From assembly GCA_028565635.1 (NCBI GenBank), contig JAOXYB010017973.1:1-14438 (forward strand): a stretch of 14,438 bases of DNA, read 5' to 3'. A model generated the notes under the pieces. The model worked only from the letters and a program-made list of their open reading frames with translations, ran no database searches and was not told the origin of the DNA. Within the stretch, counting starts at the first letter, position 1. The number at the start of each line of letters is the position of its first letter. Shown here one piece after another: positions 9,301 through 14,438 of the stretch. The position numbers and the translations under genes were made by a program. This DNA is from Phoronis ovalis (Eukaryota; Phoronida; Phoronidae).

Positions 9301-9666
9301 GGCTTTTTTGAAAAGCCAAGTTGGAACATGTATTTAACACAAATGTATATAGATATTCATTTGTCCCTAGAACAATCAAGACTGGAATGAACTTCGGATA
9401 ACTATTGACAGGCTGTAATTGCGAGCACAGCTCCTCACTGAATGTGATGCAGGTATTCACTGTTTCATAAACAAGACAAGACAATACGAGTGTAGTGTTT
9501 TTAATATTAATGTGACACCGTAGGCGTAGACCGCATTGCACAGTCGGACTCCGAAGTAATTTATAACCAAATTCAATTGTATAGATTACAGGCATTCTCT
9601 GACATGTTATTACAGTCAAGCACTTACATCACCCATCCATAATGTTGAGGGACTGATCGTGGTCAT
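3245..9666 (-). CDS. TRNAU1AP: tRNA-selenocysteine 1-associated protein 1 (SECp43), complete 10-exon gene
   Basis: The gene encodes an RNA-binding protein that, by family knowledge, associates with selenocysteine tRNA and its synthesis complex and supports selenoprotein production. Coding exons in order: 9666-9628, 8267-8173, 7923-7824, 7564-7512, 6171-6068, 5516-5369, 5023-4819, 4658-4595, 3862-3804, 3328-3245. They join without a frame break to 951 nt, 316 residues plus stop; human SECp43 has 287. RRM1 spans about residues 9-84, with RNP2 'LWMGDL' (9-14) and RNP1-like 'TATYCFVDF' (47-55). RRM2 spans about 99-176, with RNP2 'LFVGEL' (101-106) and RNP1 'KGYGFVRF' (140-147). A Tyr/Gln-rich stretch (181-248), an acidic patch and the family's C-terminal tail motif ('FMERSE' then '[11 protein letters not shown]') follow. 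The first ATG fits because the family begins just before 'LWMGDLEPYM'. It diverges from PAK1IP1. No disabling change was seen. Confidence 0.95.
3329..4594 (-). other. TRNAU1AP introns 9 and 8
   Basis: Two AT-rich introns (3329-3803 and 3863-4594) surround the small exon 9. They hold no repeat family, RNA gene or further exon that I recognise. A small hairpin occurs at 4421-4449 (arms aagcatttt / aaaatgctt). Confidence 0.7.
3804..3862 (-). CDS. TRNAU1AP: TRNAU1AP exon 9 (residues 270-289)
   Basis: This 59-nt exon encodes '[18 protein letters not shown]', which matches the conserved tail of SECp43 ahead of its last helix. The acceptor is 'gttttcag'; the donor GTATTT is non-consensus beyond GTA. 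Confidence 0.85.
4595..4658 (-). CDS. TRNAU1AP: TRNAU1AP exon 8, acidic linker (residues 249-270)
   Basis: This 64-nt exon encodes '[20 protein letters not shown]', a threonine run followed by four aspartates. The acceptor is 'atattttag' and the donor GTAAGT. The identity rests on frame continuity with exons 7 and 9 more than on sequence likeness. Confidence 0.82.
4819..5023 (-). CDS. TRNAU1AP: TRNAU1AP exon 7, Tyr/Gln-rich region (residues 180-248)
   Basis: The largest exon is low complexity. It is rich in Tyr, Gln, Ser and Gly and has a repeated 'YYQQ' motif near residues 201-210. The acceptor is 'cttgtttag' and the donor GTACTA; it ends in phase 0. The family has a similar Y/Q-rich stretch after RRM2. 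Confidence 0.93.
5369..5516 (-). CDS. TRNAU1AP: TRNAU1AP exon 6 (residues 131-180)
   Basis: The exon encodes RRM2 RNP1 'SKGYGFVRF' and the rest of the fold to 'IRLSVATPK'. The acceptor is 'atcctttcag' and the donor GTATGA; the last codon is split after two bases. Confidence 0.95.
6068..6171 (-). CDS. TRNAU1AP: TRNAU1AP exon 5 (residues 96-131)
   Basis: The exon encodes '[20 protein letters not shown]', including RNP2 of RRM2, and the following helix. The acceptor is 'tatttttcag'. The donor GTACAT is weaker than its neighbours but keeps the frame into exon 6. Confidence 0.93.
7512..7564 (-). CDS. TRNAU1AP: TRNAU1AP exon 4 (residues 79-96)
   Basis: This 53-nt exon encodes '[14 protein letters not shown]', the last strand of RRM1 and the start of the inter-RRM linker. 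The acceptor is 'atttttcag' and the donor GTAAGT; the last codon is split after two bases. Confidence 0.92.
7824..7923 (-). CDS. TRNAU1AP: TRNAU1AP exon 3 (residues 45-78)
   Basis: The exon lies between a 'gatttccag' acceptor and a GTAAGA donor. It encodes RNP1 of RRM1 ('YCFVDF') and the following 'LNGKAIP' loop. RNP1 has 'TATY' where many RRMs have R/K-G-[FY]-G/A, so one basic RNA-contact position is not conserved; SECp43 relatives share this departure. Confidence 0.93.
8173..8267 (-). CDS. TRNAU1AP: TRNAU1AP exon 2 (residues 14-45)
   Basis: The acceptor 'tcattttcag' leads into '[19 protein letters not shown]', the first helix region of RRM1 and a strongly conserved part of SECp43. The donor is GTAAGT and the last codon is split after two bases (AT|G). 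Confidence 0.95.
8730..9030 (+). mobile_element. Decayed LINE (CR1/L2/jockey-like) reverse-transcriptase C-terminal relic
   Basis: Plus-strand translation gives, in pieces, the typical tail of a non-LTR retrotransposon reverse transcriptase. In order: '[11 protein letters not shown]' (from 8730), '[19 protein letters not shown]' (from 8767), '[18 protein letters not shown]' and, after a +1 frame change near 8885-8900, '[18 protein letters not shown]'. By family knowledge, CR1-like elements carry 'L.R..LEY...VWDP', 'IE.VQRR.ARF' and 'L...R...RL.MMYKI' here in the same order. Stops at 8739 and 8839 and the frameshift show it is dead. Only about 300 bp remain; the catalytic part is absent. It runs antisense to TRNAU1AP within its intron. 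Confidence 0.8.
9073..9330. mobile_element. 258-bp element with 11-bp inverted ends and ~33-bp internal repeats
   Basis: The ends are exact inverted copies: catgttccaac (9073-9083) and gttggaacatg (9320-9330). Between them, a unit containing 'cacttcgttaggg' or variants recurs at 9191, 9221, 9256 and 9289, with a weaker copy near 9159, so the period is about 30-35 bp. Each copy is followed by a run of T. It has no coding capacity. It resembles a non-autonomous DNA element (MITE-like) or a structured satellite insertion; no target-site duplication was identified and the family is not recognised. Confidence 0.6.
9121..9135. repeat. CpG-rich palindrome
   Basis: The arms agcgcgt (9121-9127) and acgcgct (9129-9135) are exact reverse complements around a single central A. 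It has four CpG dinucleotides in otherwise CpG-poor DNA and lies within the inverted-end element. Confidence 0.8.
9628..9666 (-). CDS. TRNAU1AP: TRNAU1AP exon 1 (residues 1-13)
   Basis: ATG at 9666-9664 starts a 13-codon exon ending in 'LWMGD', the first half of RNP2 of RRM1, before a perfect GTAAGT donor. It ends in phase 0. G at -3 gives the start an acceptable context. It lies 1.36 kb from exon 2 and was found by searching for the family's N-terminal motif. Confidence 0.9.
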
Positions 9667-9681
9667 CGCAAATTCTTCCCT

Positions 9682-9694
9682 ACACACACACACA
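9682..9694. repeat. Short (AC)n microsatellite
   Basis: About 6.5 AC units lie 15 bases upstream of the TRNAU1AP start codon. They would read as a GU run in its 5' UTR if transcribed. Confidence 0.8.
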
Positions 9695-9772
9695 AAACTA
9701 CAAAATATGCGCTATGAATTCTTCCACCGTGTTCCTGCTACAAATCCACATGTGTACTTACACAAAAACTCA

Positions 9773-9780
9773 TGACGTCA
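9773..9780. promoter_or_regulatory. Perfect CRE palindrome (TGACGTCA)
   Basis: This is the full 8-bp consensus for CREB/ATF factors. It is symmetric, so it could act on both genes. It lies 106 bases from the TRNAU1AP start codon and 200 from the PAK1IP1 one. Occupancy is inferred. Confidence 0.65.
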
Positions 9781-9944
9781 CATCTTATTTATCGTTATCC
9801 AATTTAGAATTTTGGTTGTGTATTTATATAGTACTTGCTTGTTCTCGACTCTTAACTTCAAGGAGGTGCAGCTTGGAAAATAACGTAATCATGCTTAGGC
9901 TATTAACCATGAAACGTCTAACAGTAAAGCAACCACATATTTCG

Positions 9945-9952
9945 TGACGTAA
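9945..9952 (+). promoter_or_regulatory. CRE-like site (TGACGTAA)
   Basis: This site differs from the consensus CRE by one base and is a form that ATF/bZIP factors can bind. It lies 28 bases upstream of the PAK1IP1 start codon, so it may be in the 5' UTR instead of the promoter. Confidence 0.4.
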
Positions 9953-9963
9953 TGCACAAGCAC

Positions 9964-10032
9964 ATGTTCACAAAGCAGAGATGGAGTTGGTCGTGGGAAC
10001 GTACGAGGAGCTTATTTTGGGTTATAAAGTAG
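9964..10032 (+). other. Possible upstream ORF overlapping the PAK1IP1 start
   Basis: An ATG at 9964 opens a 22-codon frame ending in TAG at 10030-10032, in a different frame from PAK1IP1 and running across its start codon. Its context (C at -3, T at +4) is weak, while the PAK1IP1 ATG has G at -3 and G at +4. It matters only if transcription starts upstream of 9964. Confidence 0.35.
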
Positions 10033-10046
10033 ACCTTAGTGAAAAT
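9981..10046 (+). CDS. PAK1IP1: PAK1IP1 exon 1 (residues 1-22)
   Basis: ATG in good context (G at -3, G at +4) begins 'MELVVGTYEELILGYKVDL'. The exon ends in phase 0 at a GTAAGG donor. Confidence 0.93.
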
Positions 10047-12884
10047 GTAAGGCTGTTCGCATTATTTTCAGTATGATCGTGTATTTATGGTTGTGTTGGT
10101 TCAGTTAAATGGTGAAGGCTCTCGCAGTCAGTCAGTGATCAACAATGGTACTATGAACGTCACTGTCTGGCTGTCATCGCTCTTTAGTAAAATGTAGTTT
10201 TACATCATGTCTCGCGATTGTGATTTACGTGACTATAGTACAGTCGTTACGTCTGTAATAATGAGTAGAGGCAGAAATAAATTTGGTGGTGAATGGTTTG
10301 CTATAACTGTAATAATAGTGAGGCGGTCTACACTTAATACATTTGCTTCCAGTTTTGCATACTTTTTAAAAACAATTCGGTAAGAGAAATCTGGGAAAGT
10401 TATAATAGCAAGACATGTTACCGAGAAGAGCTTTAAGATTTGTCTCAGGTAGACACACATATAAAACCGAGTAAGTGTTGGAATACGCTCGAGTATAATA
10501 TACTATTAACTTAAAGGTCTGCAAACAAGAAAGGAAGCACATCTGCAGGACACATTAATAGCAGAGCAGCGCCTGTTGCATCACATATTGATCGCACATG
10601 CATGAGAAATTCTAATTAGTTATAAATATCAAATAGCAGGCTTAAAAAAAGAAATGTTCTTTCTAAGAGTTATCAAATTGTAAAACATGCTATCAGCTGA
10701 TAGTTTGTATATTGGGTACTTCTCAAATGGTTCTTCTAGTAAACGACCTATAATTTTTTAAAAACTACTTATTAAATTTGTTTTGGCAATATTTTCAATT
10801 AGCTGAAGGCATCCATGCACATTAAGTTCTAGAAATTCTTGCAATGGTTTAGGCACTTTTTCTGTCCATTGTGTTTTTAGGGCTTGTCATTTAATTAATT
10901 TTTGCATATTTTAAATTGTTTCTCTATTTTGTCATAACTTGCAGGATGGAACATTTCAACCGAGTTTTACAGACAACAACCATGTTGCCAGTGTGAAAGC
11001 TGTTGCAATTTCTACTCGAGGTGTTCTAGCCTCAGGTAGCTCGGATGAAACAATACGATTATTTAATTTGAATTCCCGCGTGGAGCTGGGATCACTTATG
11101 CAACATAAAGGTAAAACTAGCCCACAGTTAGCAAGTTTGTAGTACTTAATGGGATATTGAAGTACACCACAATTATTGTCTATGTTTTGTAATAGGTCTT
11201 TATATACTTAACCAATAATATTTAGTCTAGGTTCTAATTATTTAACACAATATTTCATTCACGATTTCTCTTTAGCATGGTTGGGGTATGTTGTTTTGCT
11301 ATACATTTTATTATCAATATTATGTTAGGCCGAGCCTGAAGTTGTTTCCCATTTGATGATTTTCAATCATCTCCAGTTTCCATAATAAACAAGTATTCAA
11401 AAACACAGCCTCCAAGGAAAATATCTTAATTTGCCAACTTGAAGTTTGTTGACCTTTTGGAGCAGTTTAGTGAAAAGATAGCTAACGCCTCCAATATTCA
11501 CACAGAACGGCAGAGTTAATAAGTTATTCTTACTTTGCATTCACAGGTTCAGTAACCTGTTTGGAGTTTTACAAGGGATCCCATCTGTTCAGCACAAGTG
11601 AAGATGGTACAATTTGCATATGGCAAACCTCCAACTGGGAATGTCTAAAAACTCTGAAGGGACACAAGTAGGTTTCTAAAGAAGTGCATAGCATTTCAAA
11701 GATAATATTTCACAATTGTACATGAATTTAATGTGTTAGATTTTATTCCCGCCTCTAATCTCATTTCCTAGGCTAAAAGAAGCAATGTAACACGCACTTG
11801 AAATTTAGAGTAATTTAAAAGTAACTTGTGTGAAAAATCTCAAAAAAGTTAGTCACAACTTGTATTCAAATAAATGCGGTAATCGCACTGGACGATTAGT
11901 AGGTACCGAATACATGTTTTCAAAATAATCCCTTTCAGAGGAGCAGTTCACAGCATCTCAGTTCATCCTAGTGGAAAGCTGGCTTTATCAGTTGGCAAAG
12001 ATAAAACCTTACGTACTTGGAATTTGGTTACAGGAAGGTCGGCGTTTATTACTAACGTGAAAGAAGGTATGTAATGTGTATTTCTGCCCCTTAATTATTT
12101 TCCATGAGCTGCAAGGAGTGTGAATGTGGCTGATCAATTCTCCTGTGCTTCAACCTTTTAGCTTGTCATCTAGTTGGATTTTTTATCCCCATTCTACATA
12201 GTGCAAATGGCATATAAGTGTACCTTCTGTAACATTGTCGTTGTCATAAATTTTGATCCGGGAGGCACTGCCATAGGTTCCTTTTGGAACTAGAGTCCGT
12301 TGTATTGTACACAGCCATTAATTTGTTGGTTTTTATTTCTAGTGGCCAATATAGTAAAATGGTCACCAGAGGGAGACACGTACAGTGTAGTTTTTGAAAG
12401 AAGAATTGATATTTACAAGCTAGAGGTAAGTTTTGTATATTAAATTTAAAGTTTATAAATTTATGCAAGCATAGATATTTGTGCATGTAAAAACAATAAA
12501 TGAAAGTTGTTTTGAAACTCTTAGTCTACAAGTGCTGCCATCTTTTGCTGTAATGGGCATGAATATAATATTTTTGACAATTTAAGATTAATTGCGGTCT
12601 TATTTTCACAACACTTTTGATTATAAACACAGAAATAATTACATGCTTGTTGGTTATGTAAACACACAACTGATACTATATTGAATACTGTATGATGATT
12701 GGTATGCTAATTTAACTCTGTGACCCGTGCTGTGCTCTGTTATACCAGATAATAATTGATTGCTTTCATTTTCATTTGAACCCTAGTATAAACTCAGCAT
12801 ATATTGTTCTACTTTTTTTAGTCTGCATCTGTGTGTTACACTATACTGTCAGAATTCAAAATCCATGCTGCTGCATATATTTCA
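9981..12884 (+). CDS. PAK1IP1: PAK1-interacting protein 1 (WD40, Mak11 family), first six exons, 3' part outside window
   Basis: By family knowledge this is a nucleolar WD40 protein needed for 60S ribosomal subunit assembly (yeast Mak11) that in vertebrates also binds and restrains PAK1. Exons: 9981-10046, 10945-11110, 11547-11667, 11939-12066, 12343-12425, 12822-12884. They join in frame to 627 nt, 209 residues, about half the human length. The N-terminus 'MELVVGTYEELILGY' matches the family. WD-repeat strands are visible at 39-64 ('LASGSSDETIRLFNL'), 78-103 ('FSTSEDGTICIWQ'), 116-147 ('GHKGAVHSISVHPSGKLAL', then 'DKTLRTWNL') and 161-187 ('VKWSPEGDTY', then 'RRIDIYKL'). The remaining repeats and lysine-rich tail must lie beyond the window. 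No stops or broken splice sites were seen. Confidence 0.94.
10047..10944 (+). other. PAK1IP1 intron 1
   Basis: This 898-bp intron has no recognised gene or repeat family. A perfect 14-bp palindrome, ctatcagctgatag, lies at 10690-10703. Confidence 0.7.
10945..11110 (+). CDS. PAK1IP1: PAK1IP1 exon 2 (residues 23-78)
   Basis: The acceptor 'cataacttgcag' leads into 'DGTFQPSF' and the first clear WD strand set, 'LASGSSDETIRLFNL'. The donor is GTAAAA; the last codon (Gly) is split after one base. Confidence 0.94.
11547..11667 (+). CDS. PAK1IP1: PAK1IP1 exon 3 (residues 78-118)
   Basis: The exon encodes 'SVTCLEFYKGSHLFSTSEDG' and 'ICIWQ', then 'WECLKTLKGHK', a textbook WD repeat. The acceptor is 'gcattcacag' and the donor GTAGGT; the Lys codon is split after two bases. 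Confidence 0.94.
11939..12066 (+). CDS. PAK1IP1: PAK1IP1 exon 4 (residues 118-161)
   Basis: The exon encodes 'HPSGKLALSVGKDKTLRTWN', almost the same as in vertebrate PAK1IP1 and the most diagnostic stretch of this gene. The acceptor is 'ccctttcag' and the donor GTATGT. Confidence 0.96.
12343..12425 (+). CDS. PAK1IP1: PAK1IP1 exon 5 (residues 161-188)
   Basis: The exon encodes 'ANIVKWSPEGDTYSVVF' and 'RRIDIYKLE', a WD-like repeat lacking the terminal W-D pair, as in the family. The acceptor is 'ttatttctag' and the donor GTAAGT; it ends in phase 0. Confidence 0.92.
12822..12884 (+). CDS. PAK1IP1: PAK1IP1 exon 6 (residues 189-209)
   Basis: A 'acttttttta' tract ending in AG precedes 63 nt encoding 'SASVCYTILSEFKIHAAAY'. 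It follows exon 5 in frame and ends in phase 0 at a GTGAGT donor. It aligns with the 'TASI..TI..E.+I' stretch of the family. Confidence 0.85.
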
Positions 12885-13376
12885 GTGAGTATACTTAATT
12901 GAGATGTTCTGTAAATACCCTATGCTGACAGATTAACTGTTGCAGAGCCGAATTAGAAACCAGAACCATAGCTAAAAGGCCAAGCTATAAAAATACCCAG
13001 AGCTAAAAGCCAAAGTGCCACACCGCATATATATTGTTCTGAGAAGTGAAAGATCCACAAAATATTTACAAAGATAAAAACAAACTTTTAATTCCTGAAT
13101 AATCACAAAGGCTATCAAAATGACTTTTTAGTACATCAATACCATCATTTTGGGATGTTCTGAACAATTTTAGAACTTTGACCTCTTAATGTCCTTTTCA
13201 CCTCAGGGTCTACAATGGACCAATGTCACATTTCAAATGCGAGTATCTTGGTCTCTACCTCTAACCGTCCTTGAAAGAAAAAAGAAAGAAAATGTATAAA
13301 CCCAATAGCCTTGTTGGCTTATAGCAGCTACGACAGACAAAGATAAAAAGCCTGAGTGAAGAGCAGGCCTCCCTAA

Positions 13377-13438
13377 CTCGCGCAAGTTGCCAAGAACTCA
13401 AATAGCAATCTGTTCAAGTTCCTGGCAACTTAGGCGAG
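13377..13438. repeat. Imperfect inverted repeat, 22-bp arms
   Basis: Arm 13377-13398 and arm 13417-13438 are reverse complements at 19 of 22 positions, around an 18-base spacer. The core gttgcc/ggcaac is exact. Pairing does not extend into the flanks. Confidence 0.75.
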
Positions 13439-14364
13439 TATGCTGAAACGACAGTTCAAGTAGCAGGAATTTGTGTGCGAACCCAGAAGGGTTTAAATAA
13501 TAGGAAAATGGTGCACATAAGCAGGTTCAAGAGGCTGAGCTTGGAAGTAAAGAACGAGGCAAAACTAAGATTAATCTATATCCAGAATTTGAACTAAATC
13601 AAAGTCTTCCAGTTTGTGTATACTTACTTATTGAATTGTCACTGTACCTTTTAATGGGTATGGAAATGTTGGTGTGAGTTATGCGGTTGTGATTTTGTCA
13701 TGCTCTCTGAATGTTTTTTTTCTTCTGATCGGTGAGTGATTTAGCATAGTAGAATGTGAGCTATGGTGGGTTACAATAAAAATAATTGAATTGGAGTGCA
13801 GAGAGAATGTATGTACAGTAAATTTACTTGCGGCTGACAGTGATGATAACTGGATATTTAAAATTTTTACAAATTTTGCTCGATATCCGATTAAAGACTT
13901 CATGCTTACTAACAGCCAGCCAACAAGTTTCTCTGTAAACGATGAACCTAACATCAGGAGCCGTTGTCAGTATAATGTTCACAATTTATATTCTTTGTAA
14001 CTTCTTTGCTGGGCTATATTTATATTTCTGCTAAAAGGTGCGCTTAGCTGCACCCAAAAAATAGGAACATGCTGTATTTTGTGTCGATTGTAGTTCGTCA
14101 GTTAAATCTCTTAGATGCAGTACAATGTTAGGGAAAATTCATGCTGGATATTGAATGAGTGCCATCATTTGGAAAATATTAGCAGAAGTTACATGATTGT
14201 GCAAATGCATTGATAAATGAATCAGCGGATGATGTATTGGTGTATTAACTTATAATCAAAAACAACCAAATTTTGCGGAAACAATTTGATTGAGCAGTTA
14301 AGGTAACCGAAGTTTATAGTACTGTTCAAAAGTTTGATCTTTTGCTTAAGTTATTTTGAAATCA

Positions 14365-14438
14365 TATTTATATTTTAGAATGACCAGTTGACCAGTATTT
14401 ATATTTTAGAATGATCAGTTGACCAGTATTTATATTTT
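14365..14438. repeat. 31-bp minisatellite, cut by the window end
   Basis: The unit 'tatttatattttagaatgac' plus 'cagttgaccag' repeats with an exact 31-base period at 14365, 14396 and 14427. The first two copies differ at one base (gaccag / gatcag). The full copy number lies outside the window. Confidence 0.85.

Larger units (their letters stand above)
8268..9627 (-). other. TRNAU1AP intron 1 (repeat-bearing)
   Basis: The longest intron of the gene separates the 13-codon first exon from exon 2. It holds the LINE relic (8730-9030) and the inverted-end element (9073-9330), described separately. The rest (8268-8729, 9331-9627) shows nothing recognisable. Confidence 0.8.
9667..9980. promoter_or_regulatory. 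Divergent promoter region between TRNAU1AP and PAK1IP1
   Basis: The start codons of the two head-to-head genes are 314 bp apart, so both promoters and both 5' UTRs must fit here, unless an upstream non-coding exon lies further out. Visible elements are a perfect CRE (9773-9780), a CCAAT box (9799-9803), a TATA-like run (9821-9830) and a CRE-like TGACGTAA (9945-9952). An (AC) run of about 13 bases (9682-9694) lies close to the TRNAU1AP start. Transcription starts cannot be placed from sequence. Confidence 0.75.
11111..12821 (+). other. PAK1IP1 introns 2 to 5
   Basis: Introns 11111-11546, 11668-11938, 12067-12342 and 12426-12821 are AT-rich. I see no RNA gene, element or extra exon in them; a small hairpin occurs near 11355-11370. 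Confidence 0.65.
12885..14438 (+). other. PAK1IP1 intron 6, incomplete at the window edge
   Basis: No exon matching the next family segment (the 'LAVAGDEE.IRF' region) follows exon 6 before the window ends, so this intron exceeds 1.5 kb. It contains an imperfect hairpin (13377-13438) and a minisatellite (14365-14438). Confidence 0.65.

Noticed and set aside
9191-9303. TTAGGG-like motifs as an interstitial telomere tract
   Set aside because: The motif occurs once per ~33-bp unit, not as a contiguous hexamer run, and varies between copies.
9296-9619. A 107-codon minus-strand open frame
   Set aside because: It lies in TRNAU1AP intron 1 and starts inside the inverted-end element; it shows no domain or splice relation.
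12690-12770. ATGATGA followed by CTGTG as a possible C/D-box snoRNA
   Set aside because: No CTGA D box at the expected distance and no terminal stem were found.
13740-14000. An open frame with 'NLLAADSDDNWIFKIF' as a possible PAK1IP1 exon 7
   Set aside because: It vaguely resembles the family's 'VLAVAGDEE.IRFF', but the only in-phase acceptor (AG at 13804-13805) has no pyrimidine tract, and what follows lacks the expected WD strands. A spliced transcript joining 12884 to about 13806 would reverse this.

Overview
This is animal (metazoan) nuclear DNA, not bacterial or viral. Genes are split into short exons of 53 to 205 bases with GT/AG splice sites, the introns are AT-rich and long, and the spliced proteins are clear relatives of animal proteins. 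It is probably an invertebrate, perhaps a marine one, but the sequence alone does not name the species. All gene names rest on recognising families by eye, without database searches.

Layout, left to right. (1) 1-1715: a decayed, nested tandem-repeat array (unit about 420-465 bp), most likely intronic or upstream DNA of the next gene. (2) 1716-2278 (+): the last coding exon of a von Willebrand factor A (VWA) domain protein with an intact metal-binding motif. (3) 2279-3244: the gap between two convergent genes, holding likely 3' UTRs. (4) 3245-9666 (-): a complete ten-exon gene for the tRNA-selenocysteine-associated protein TRNAU1AP (SECp43), reconstructed here exon by exon to 316 residues. Its large first intron holds a decayed LINE reverse-transcriptase relic and a 258-bp element with 11-bp inverted ends and about five internal ~33-bp repeats. 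(5) 9667-9980: a 314-bp divergent promoter region with a perfect CRE palindrome. (6) 9981 to beyond 12884 (+): the first six exons (209 residues) of PAK1IP1, a WD40 ribosome-biogenesis protein. The rest of this gene lies past the right edge. (7) 12885-14438: intron 6 of PAK1IP1, with an imperfect 22-bp-arm hairpin and a 31-bp minisatellite cut by the window end.

TRNAU1AP and PAK1IP1 are head to head and both serve translation: one assists selenocysteine tRNA, the other large ribosomal subunit assembly. Shared control from one bidirectional promoter is a reasonable inference. TRNAU1AP also implies that the organism makes selenoproteins. I found no operon, CRISPR array, tRNA or rRNA gene, and no convincing new biological system. 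The most unusual items are the inverted-end element, the nested repeat array with conserved hairpins, and the CRE-bearing divergent promoter.
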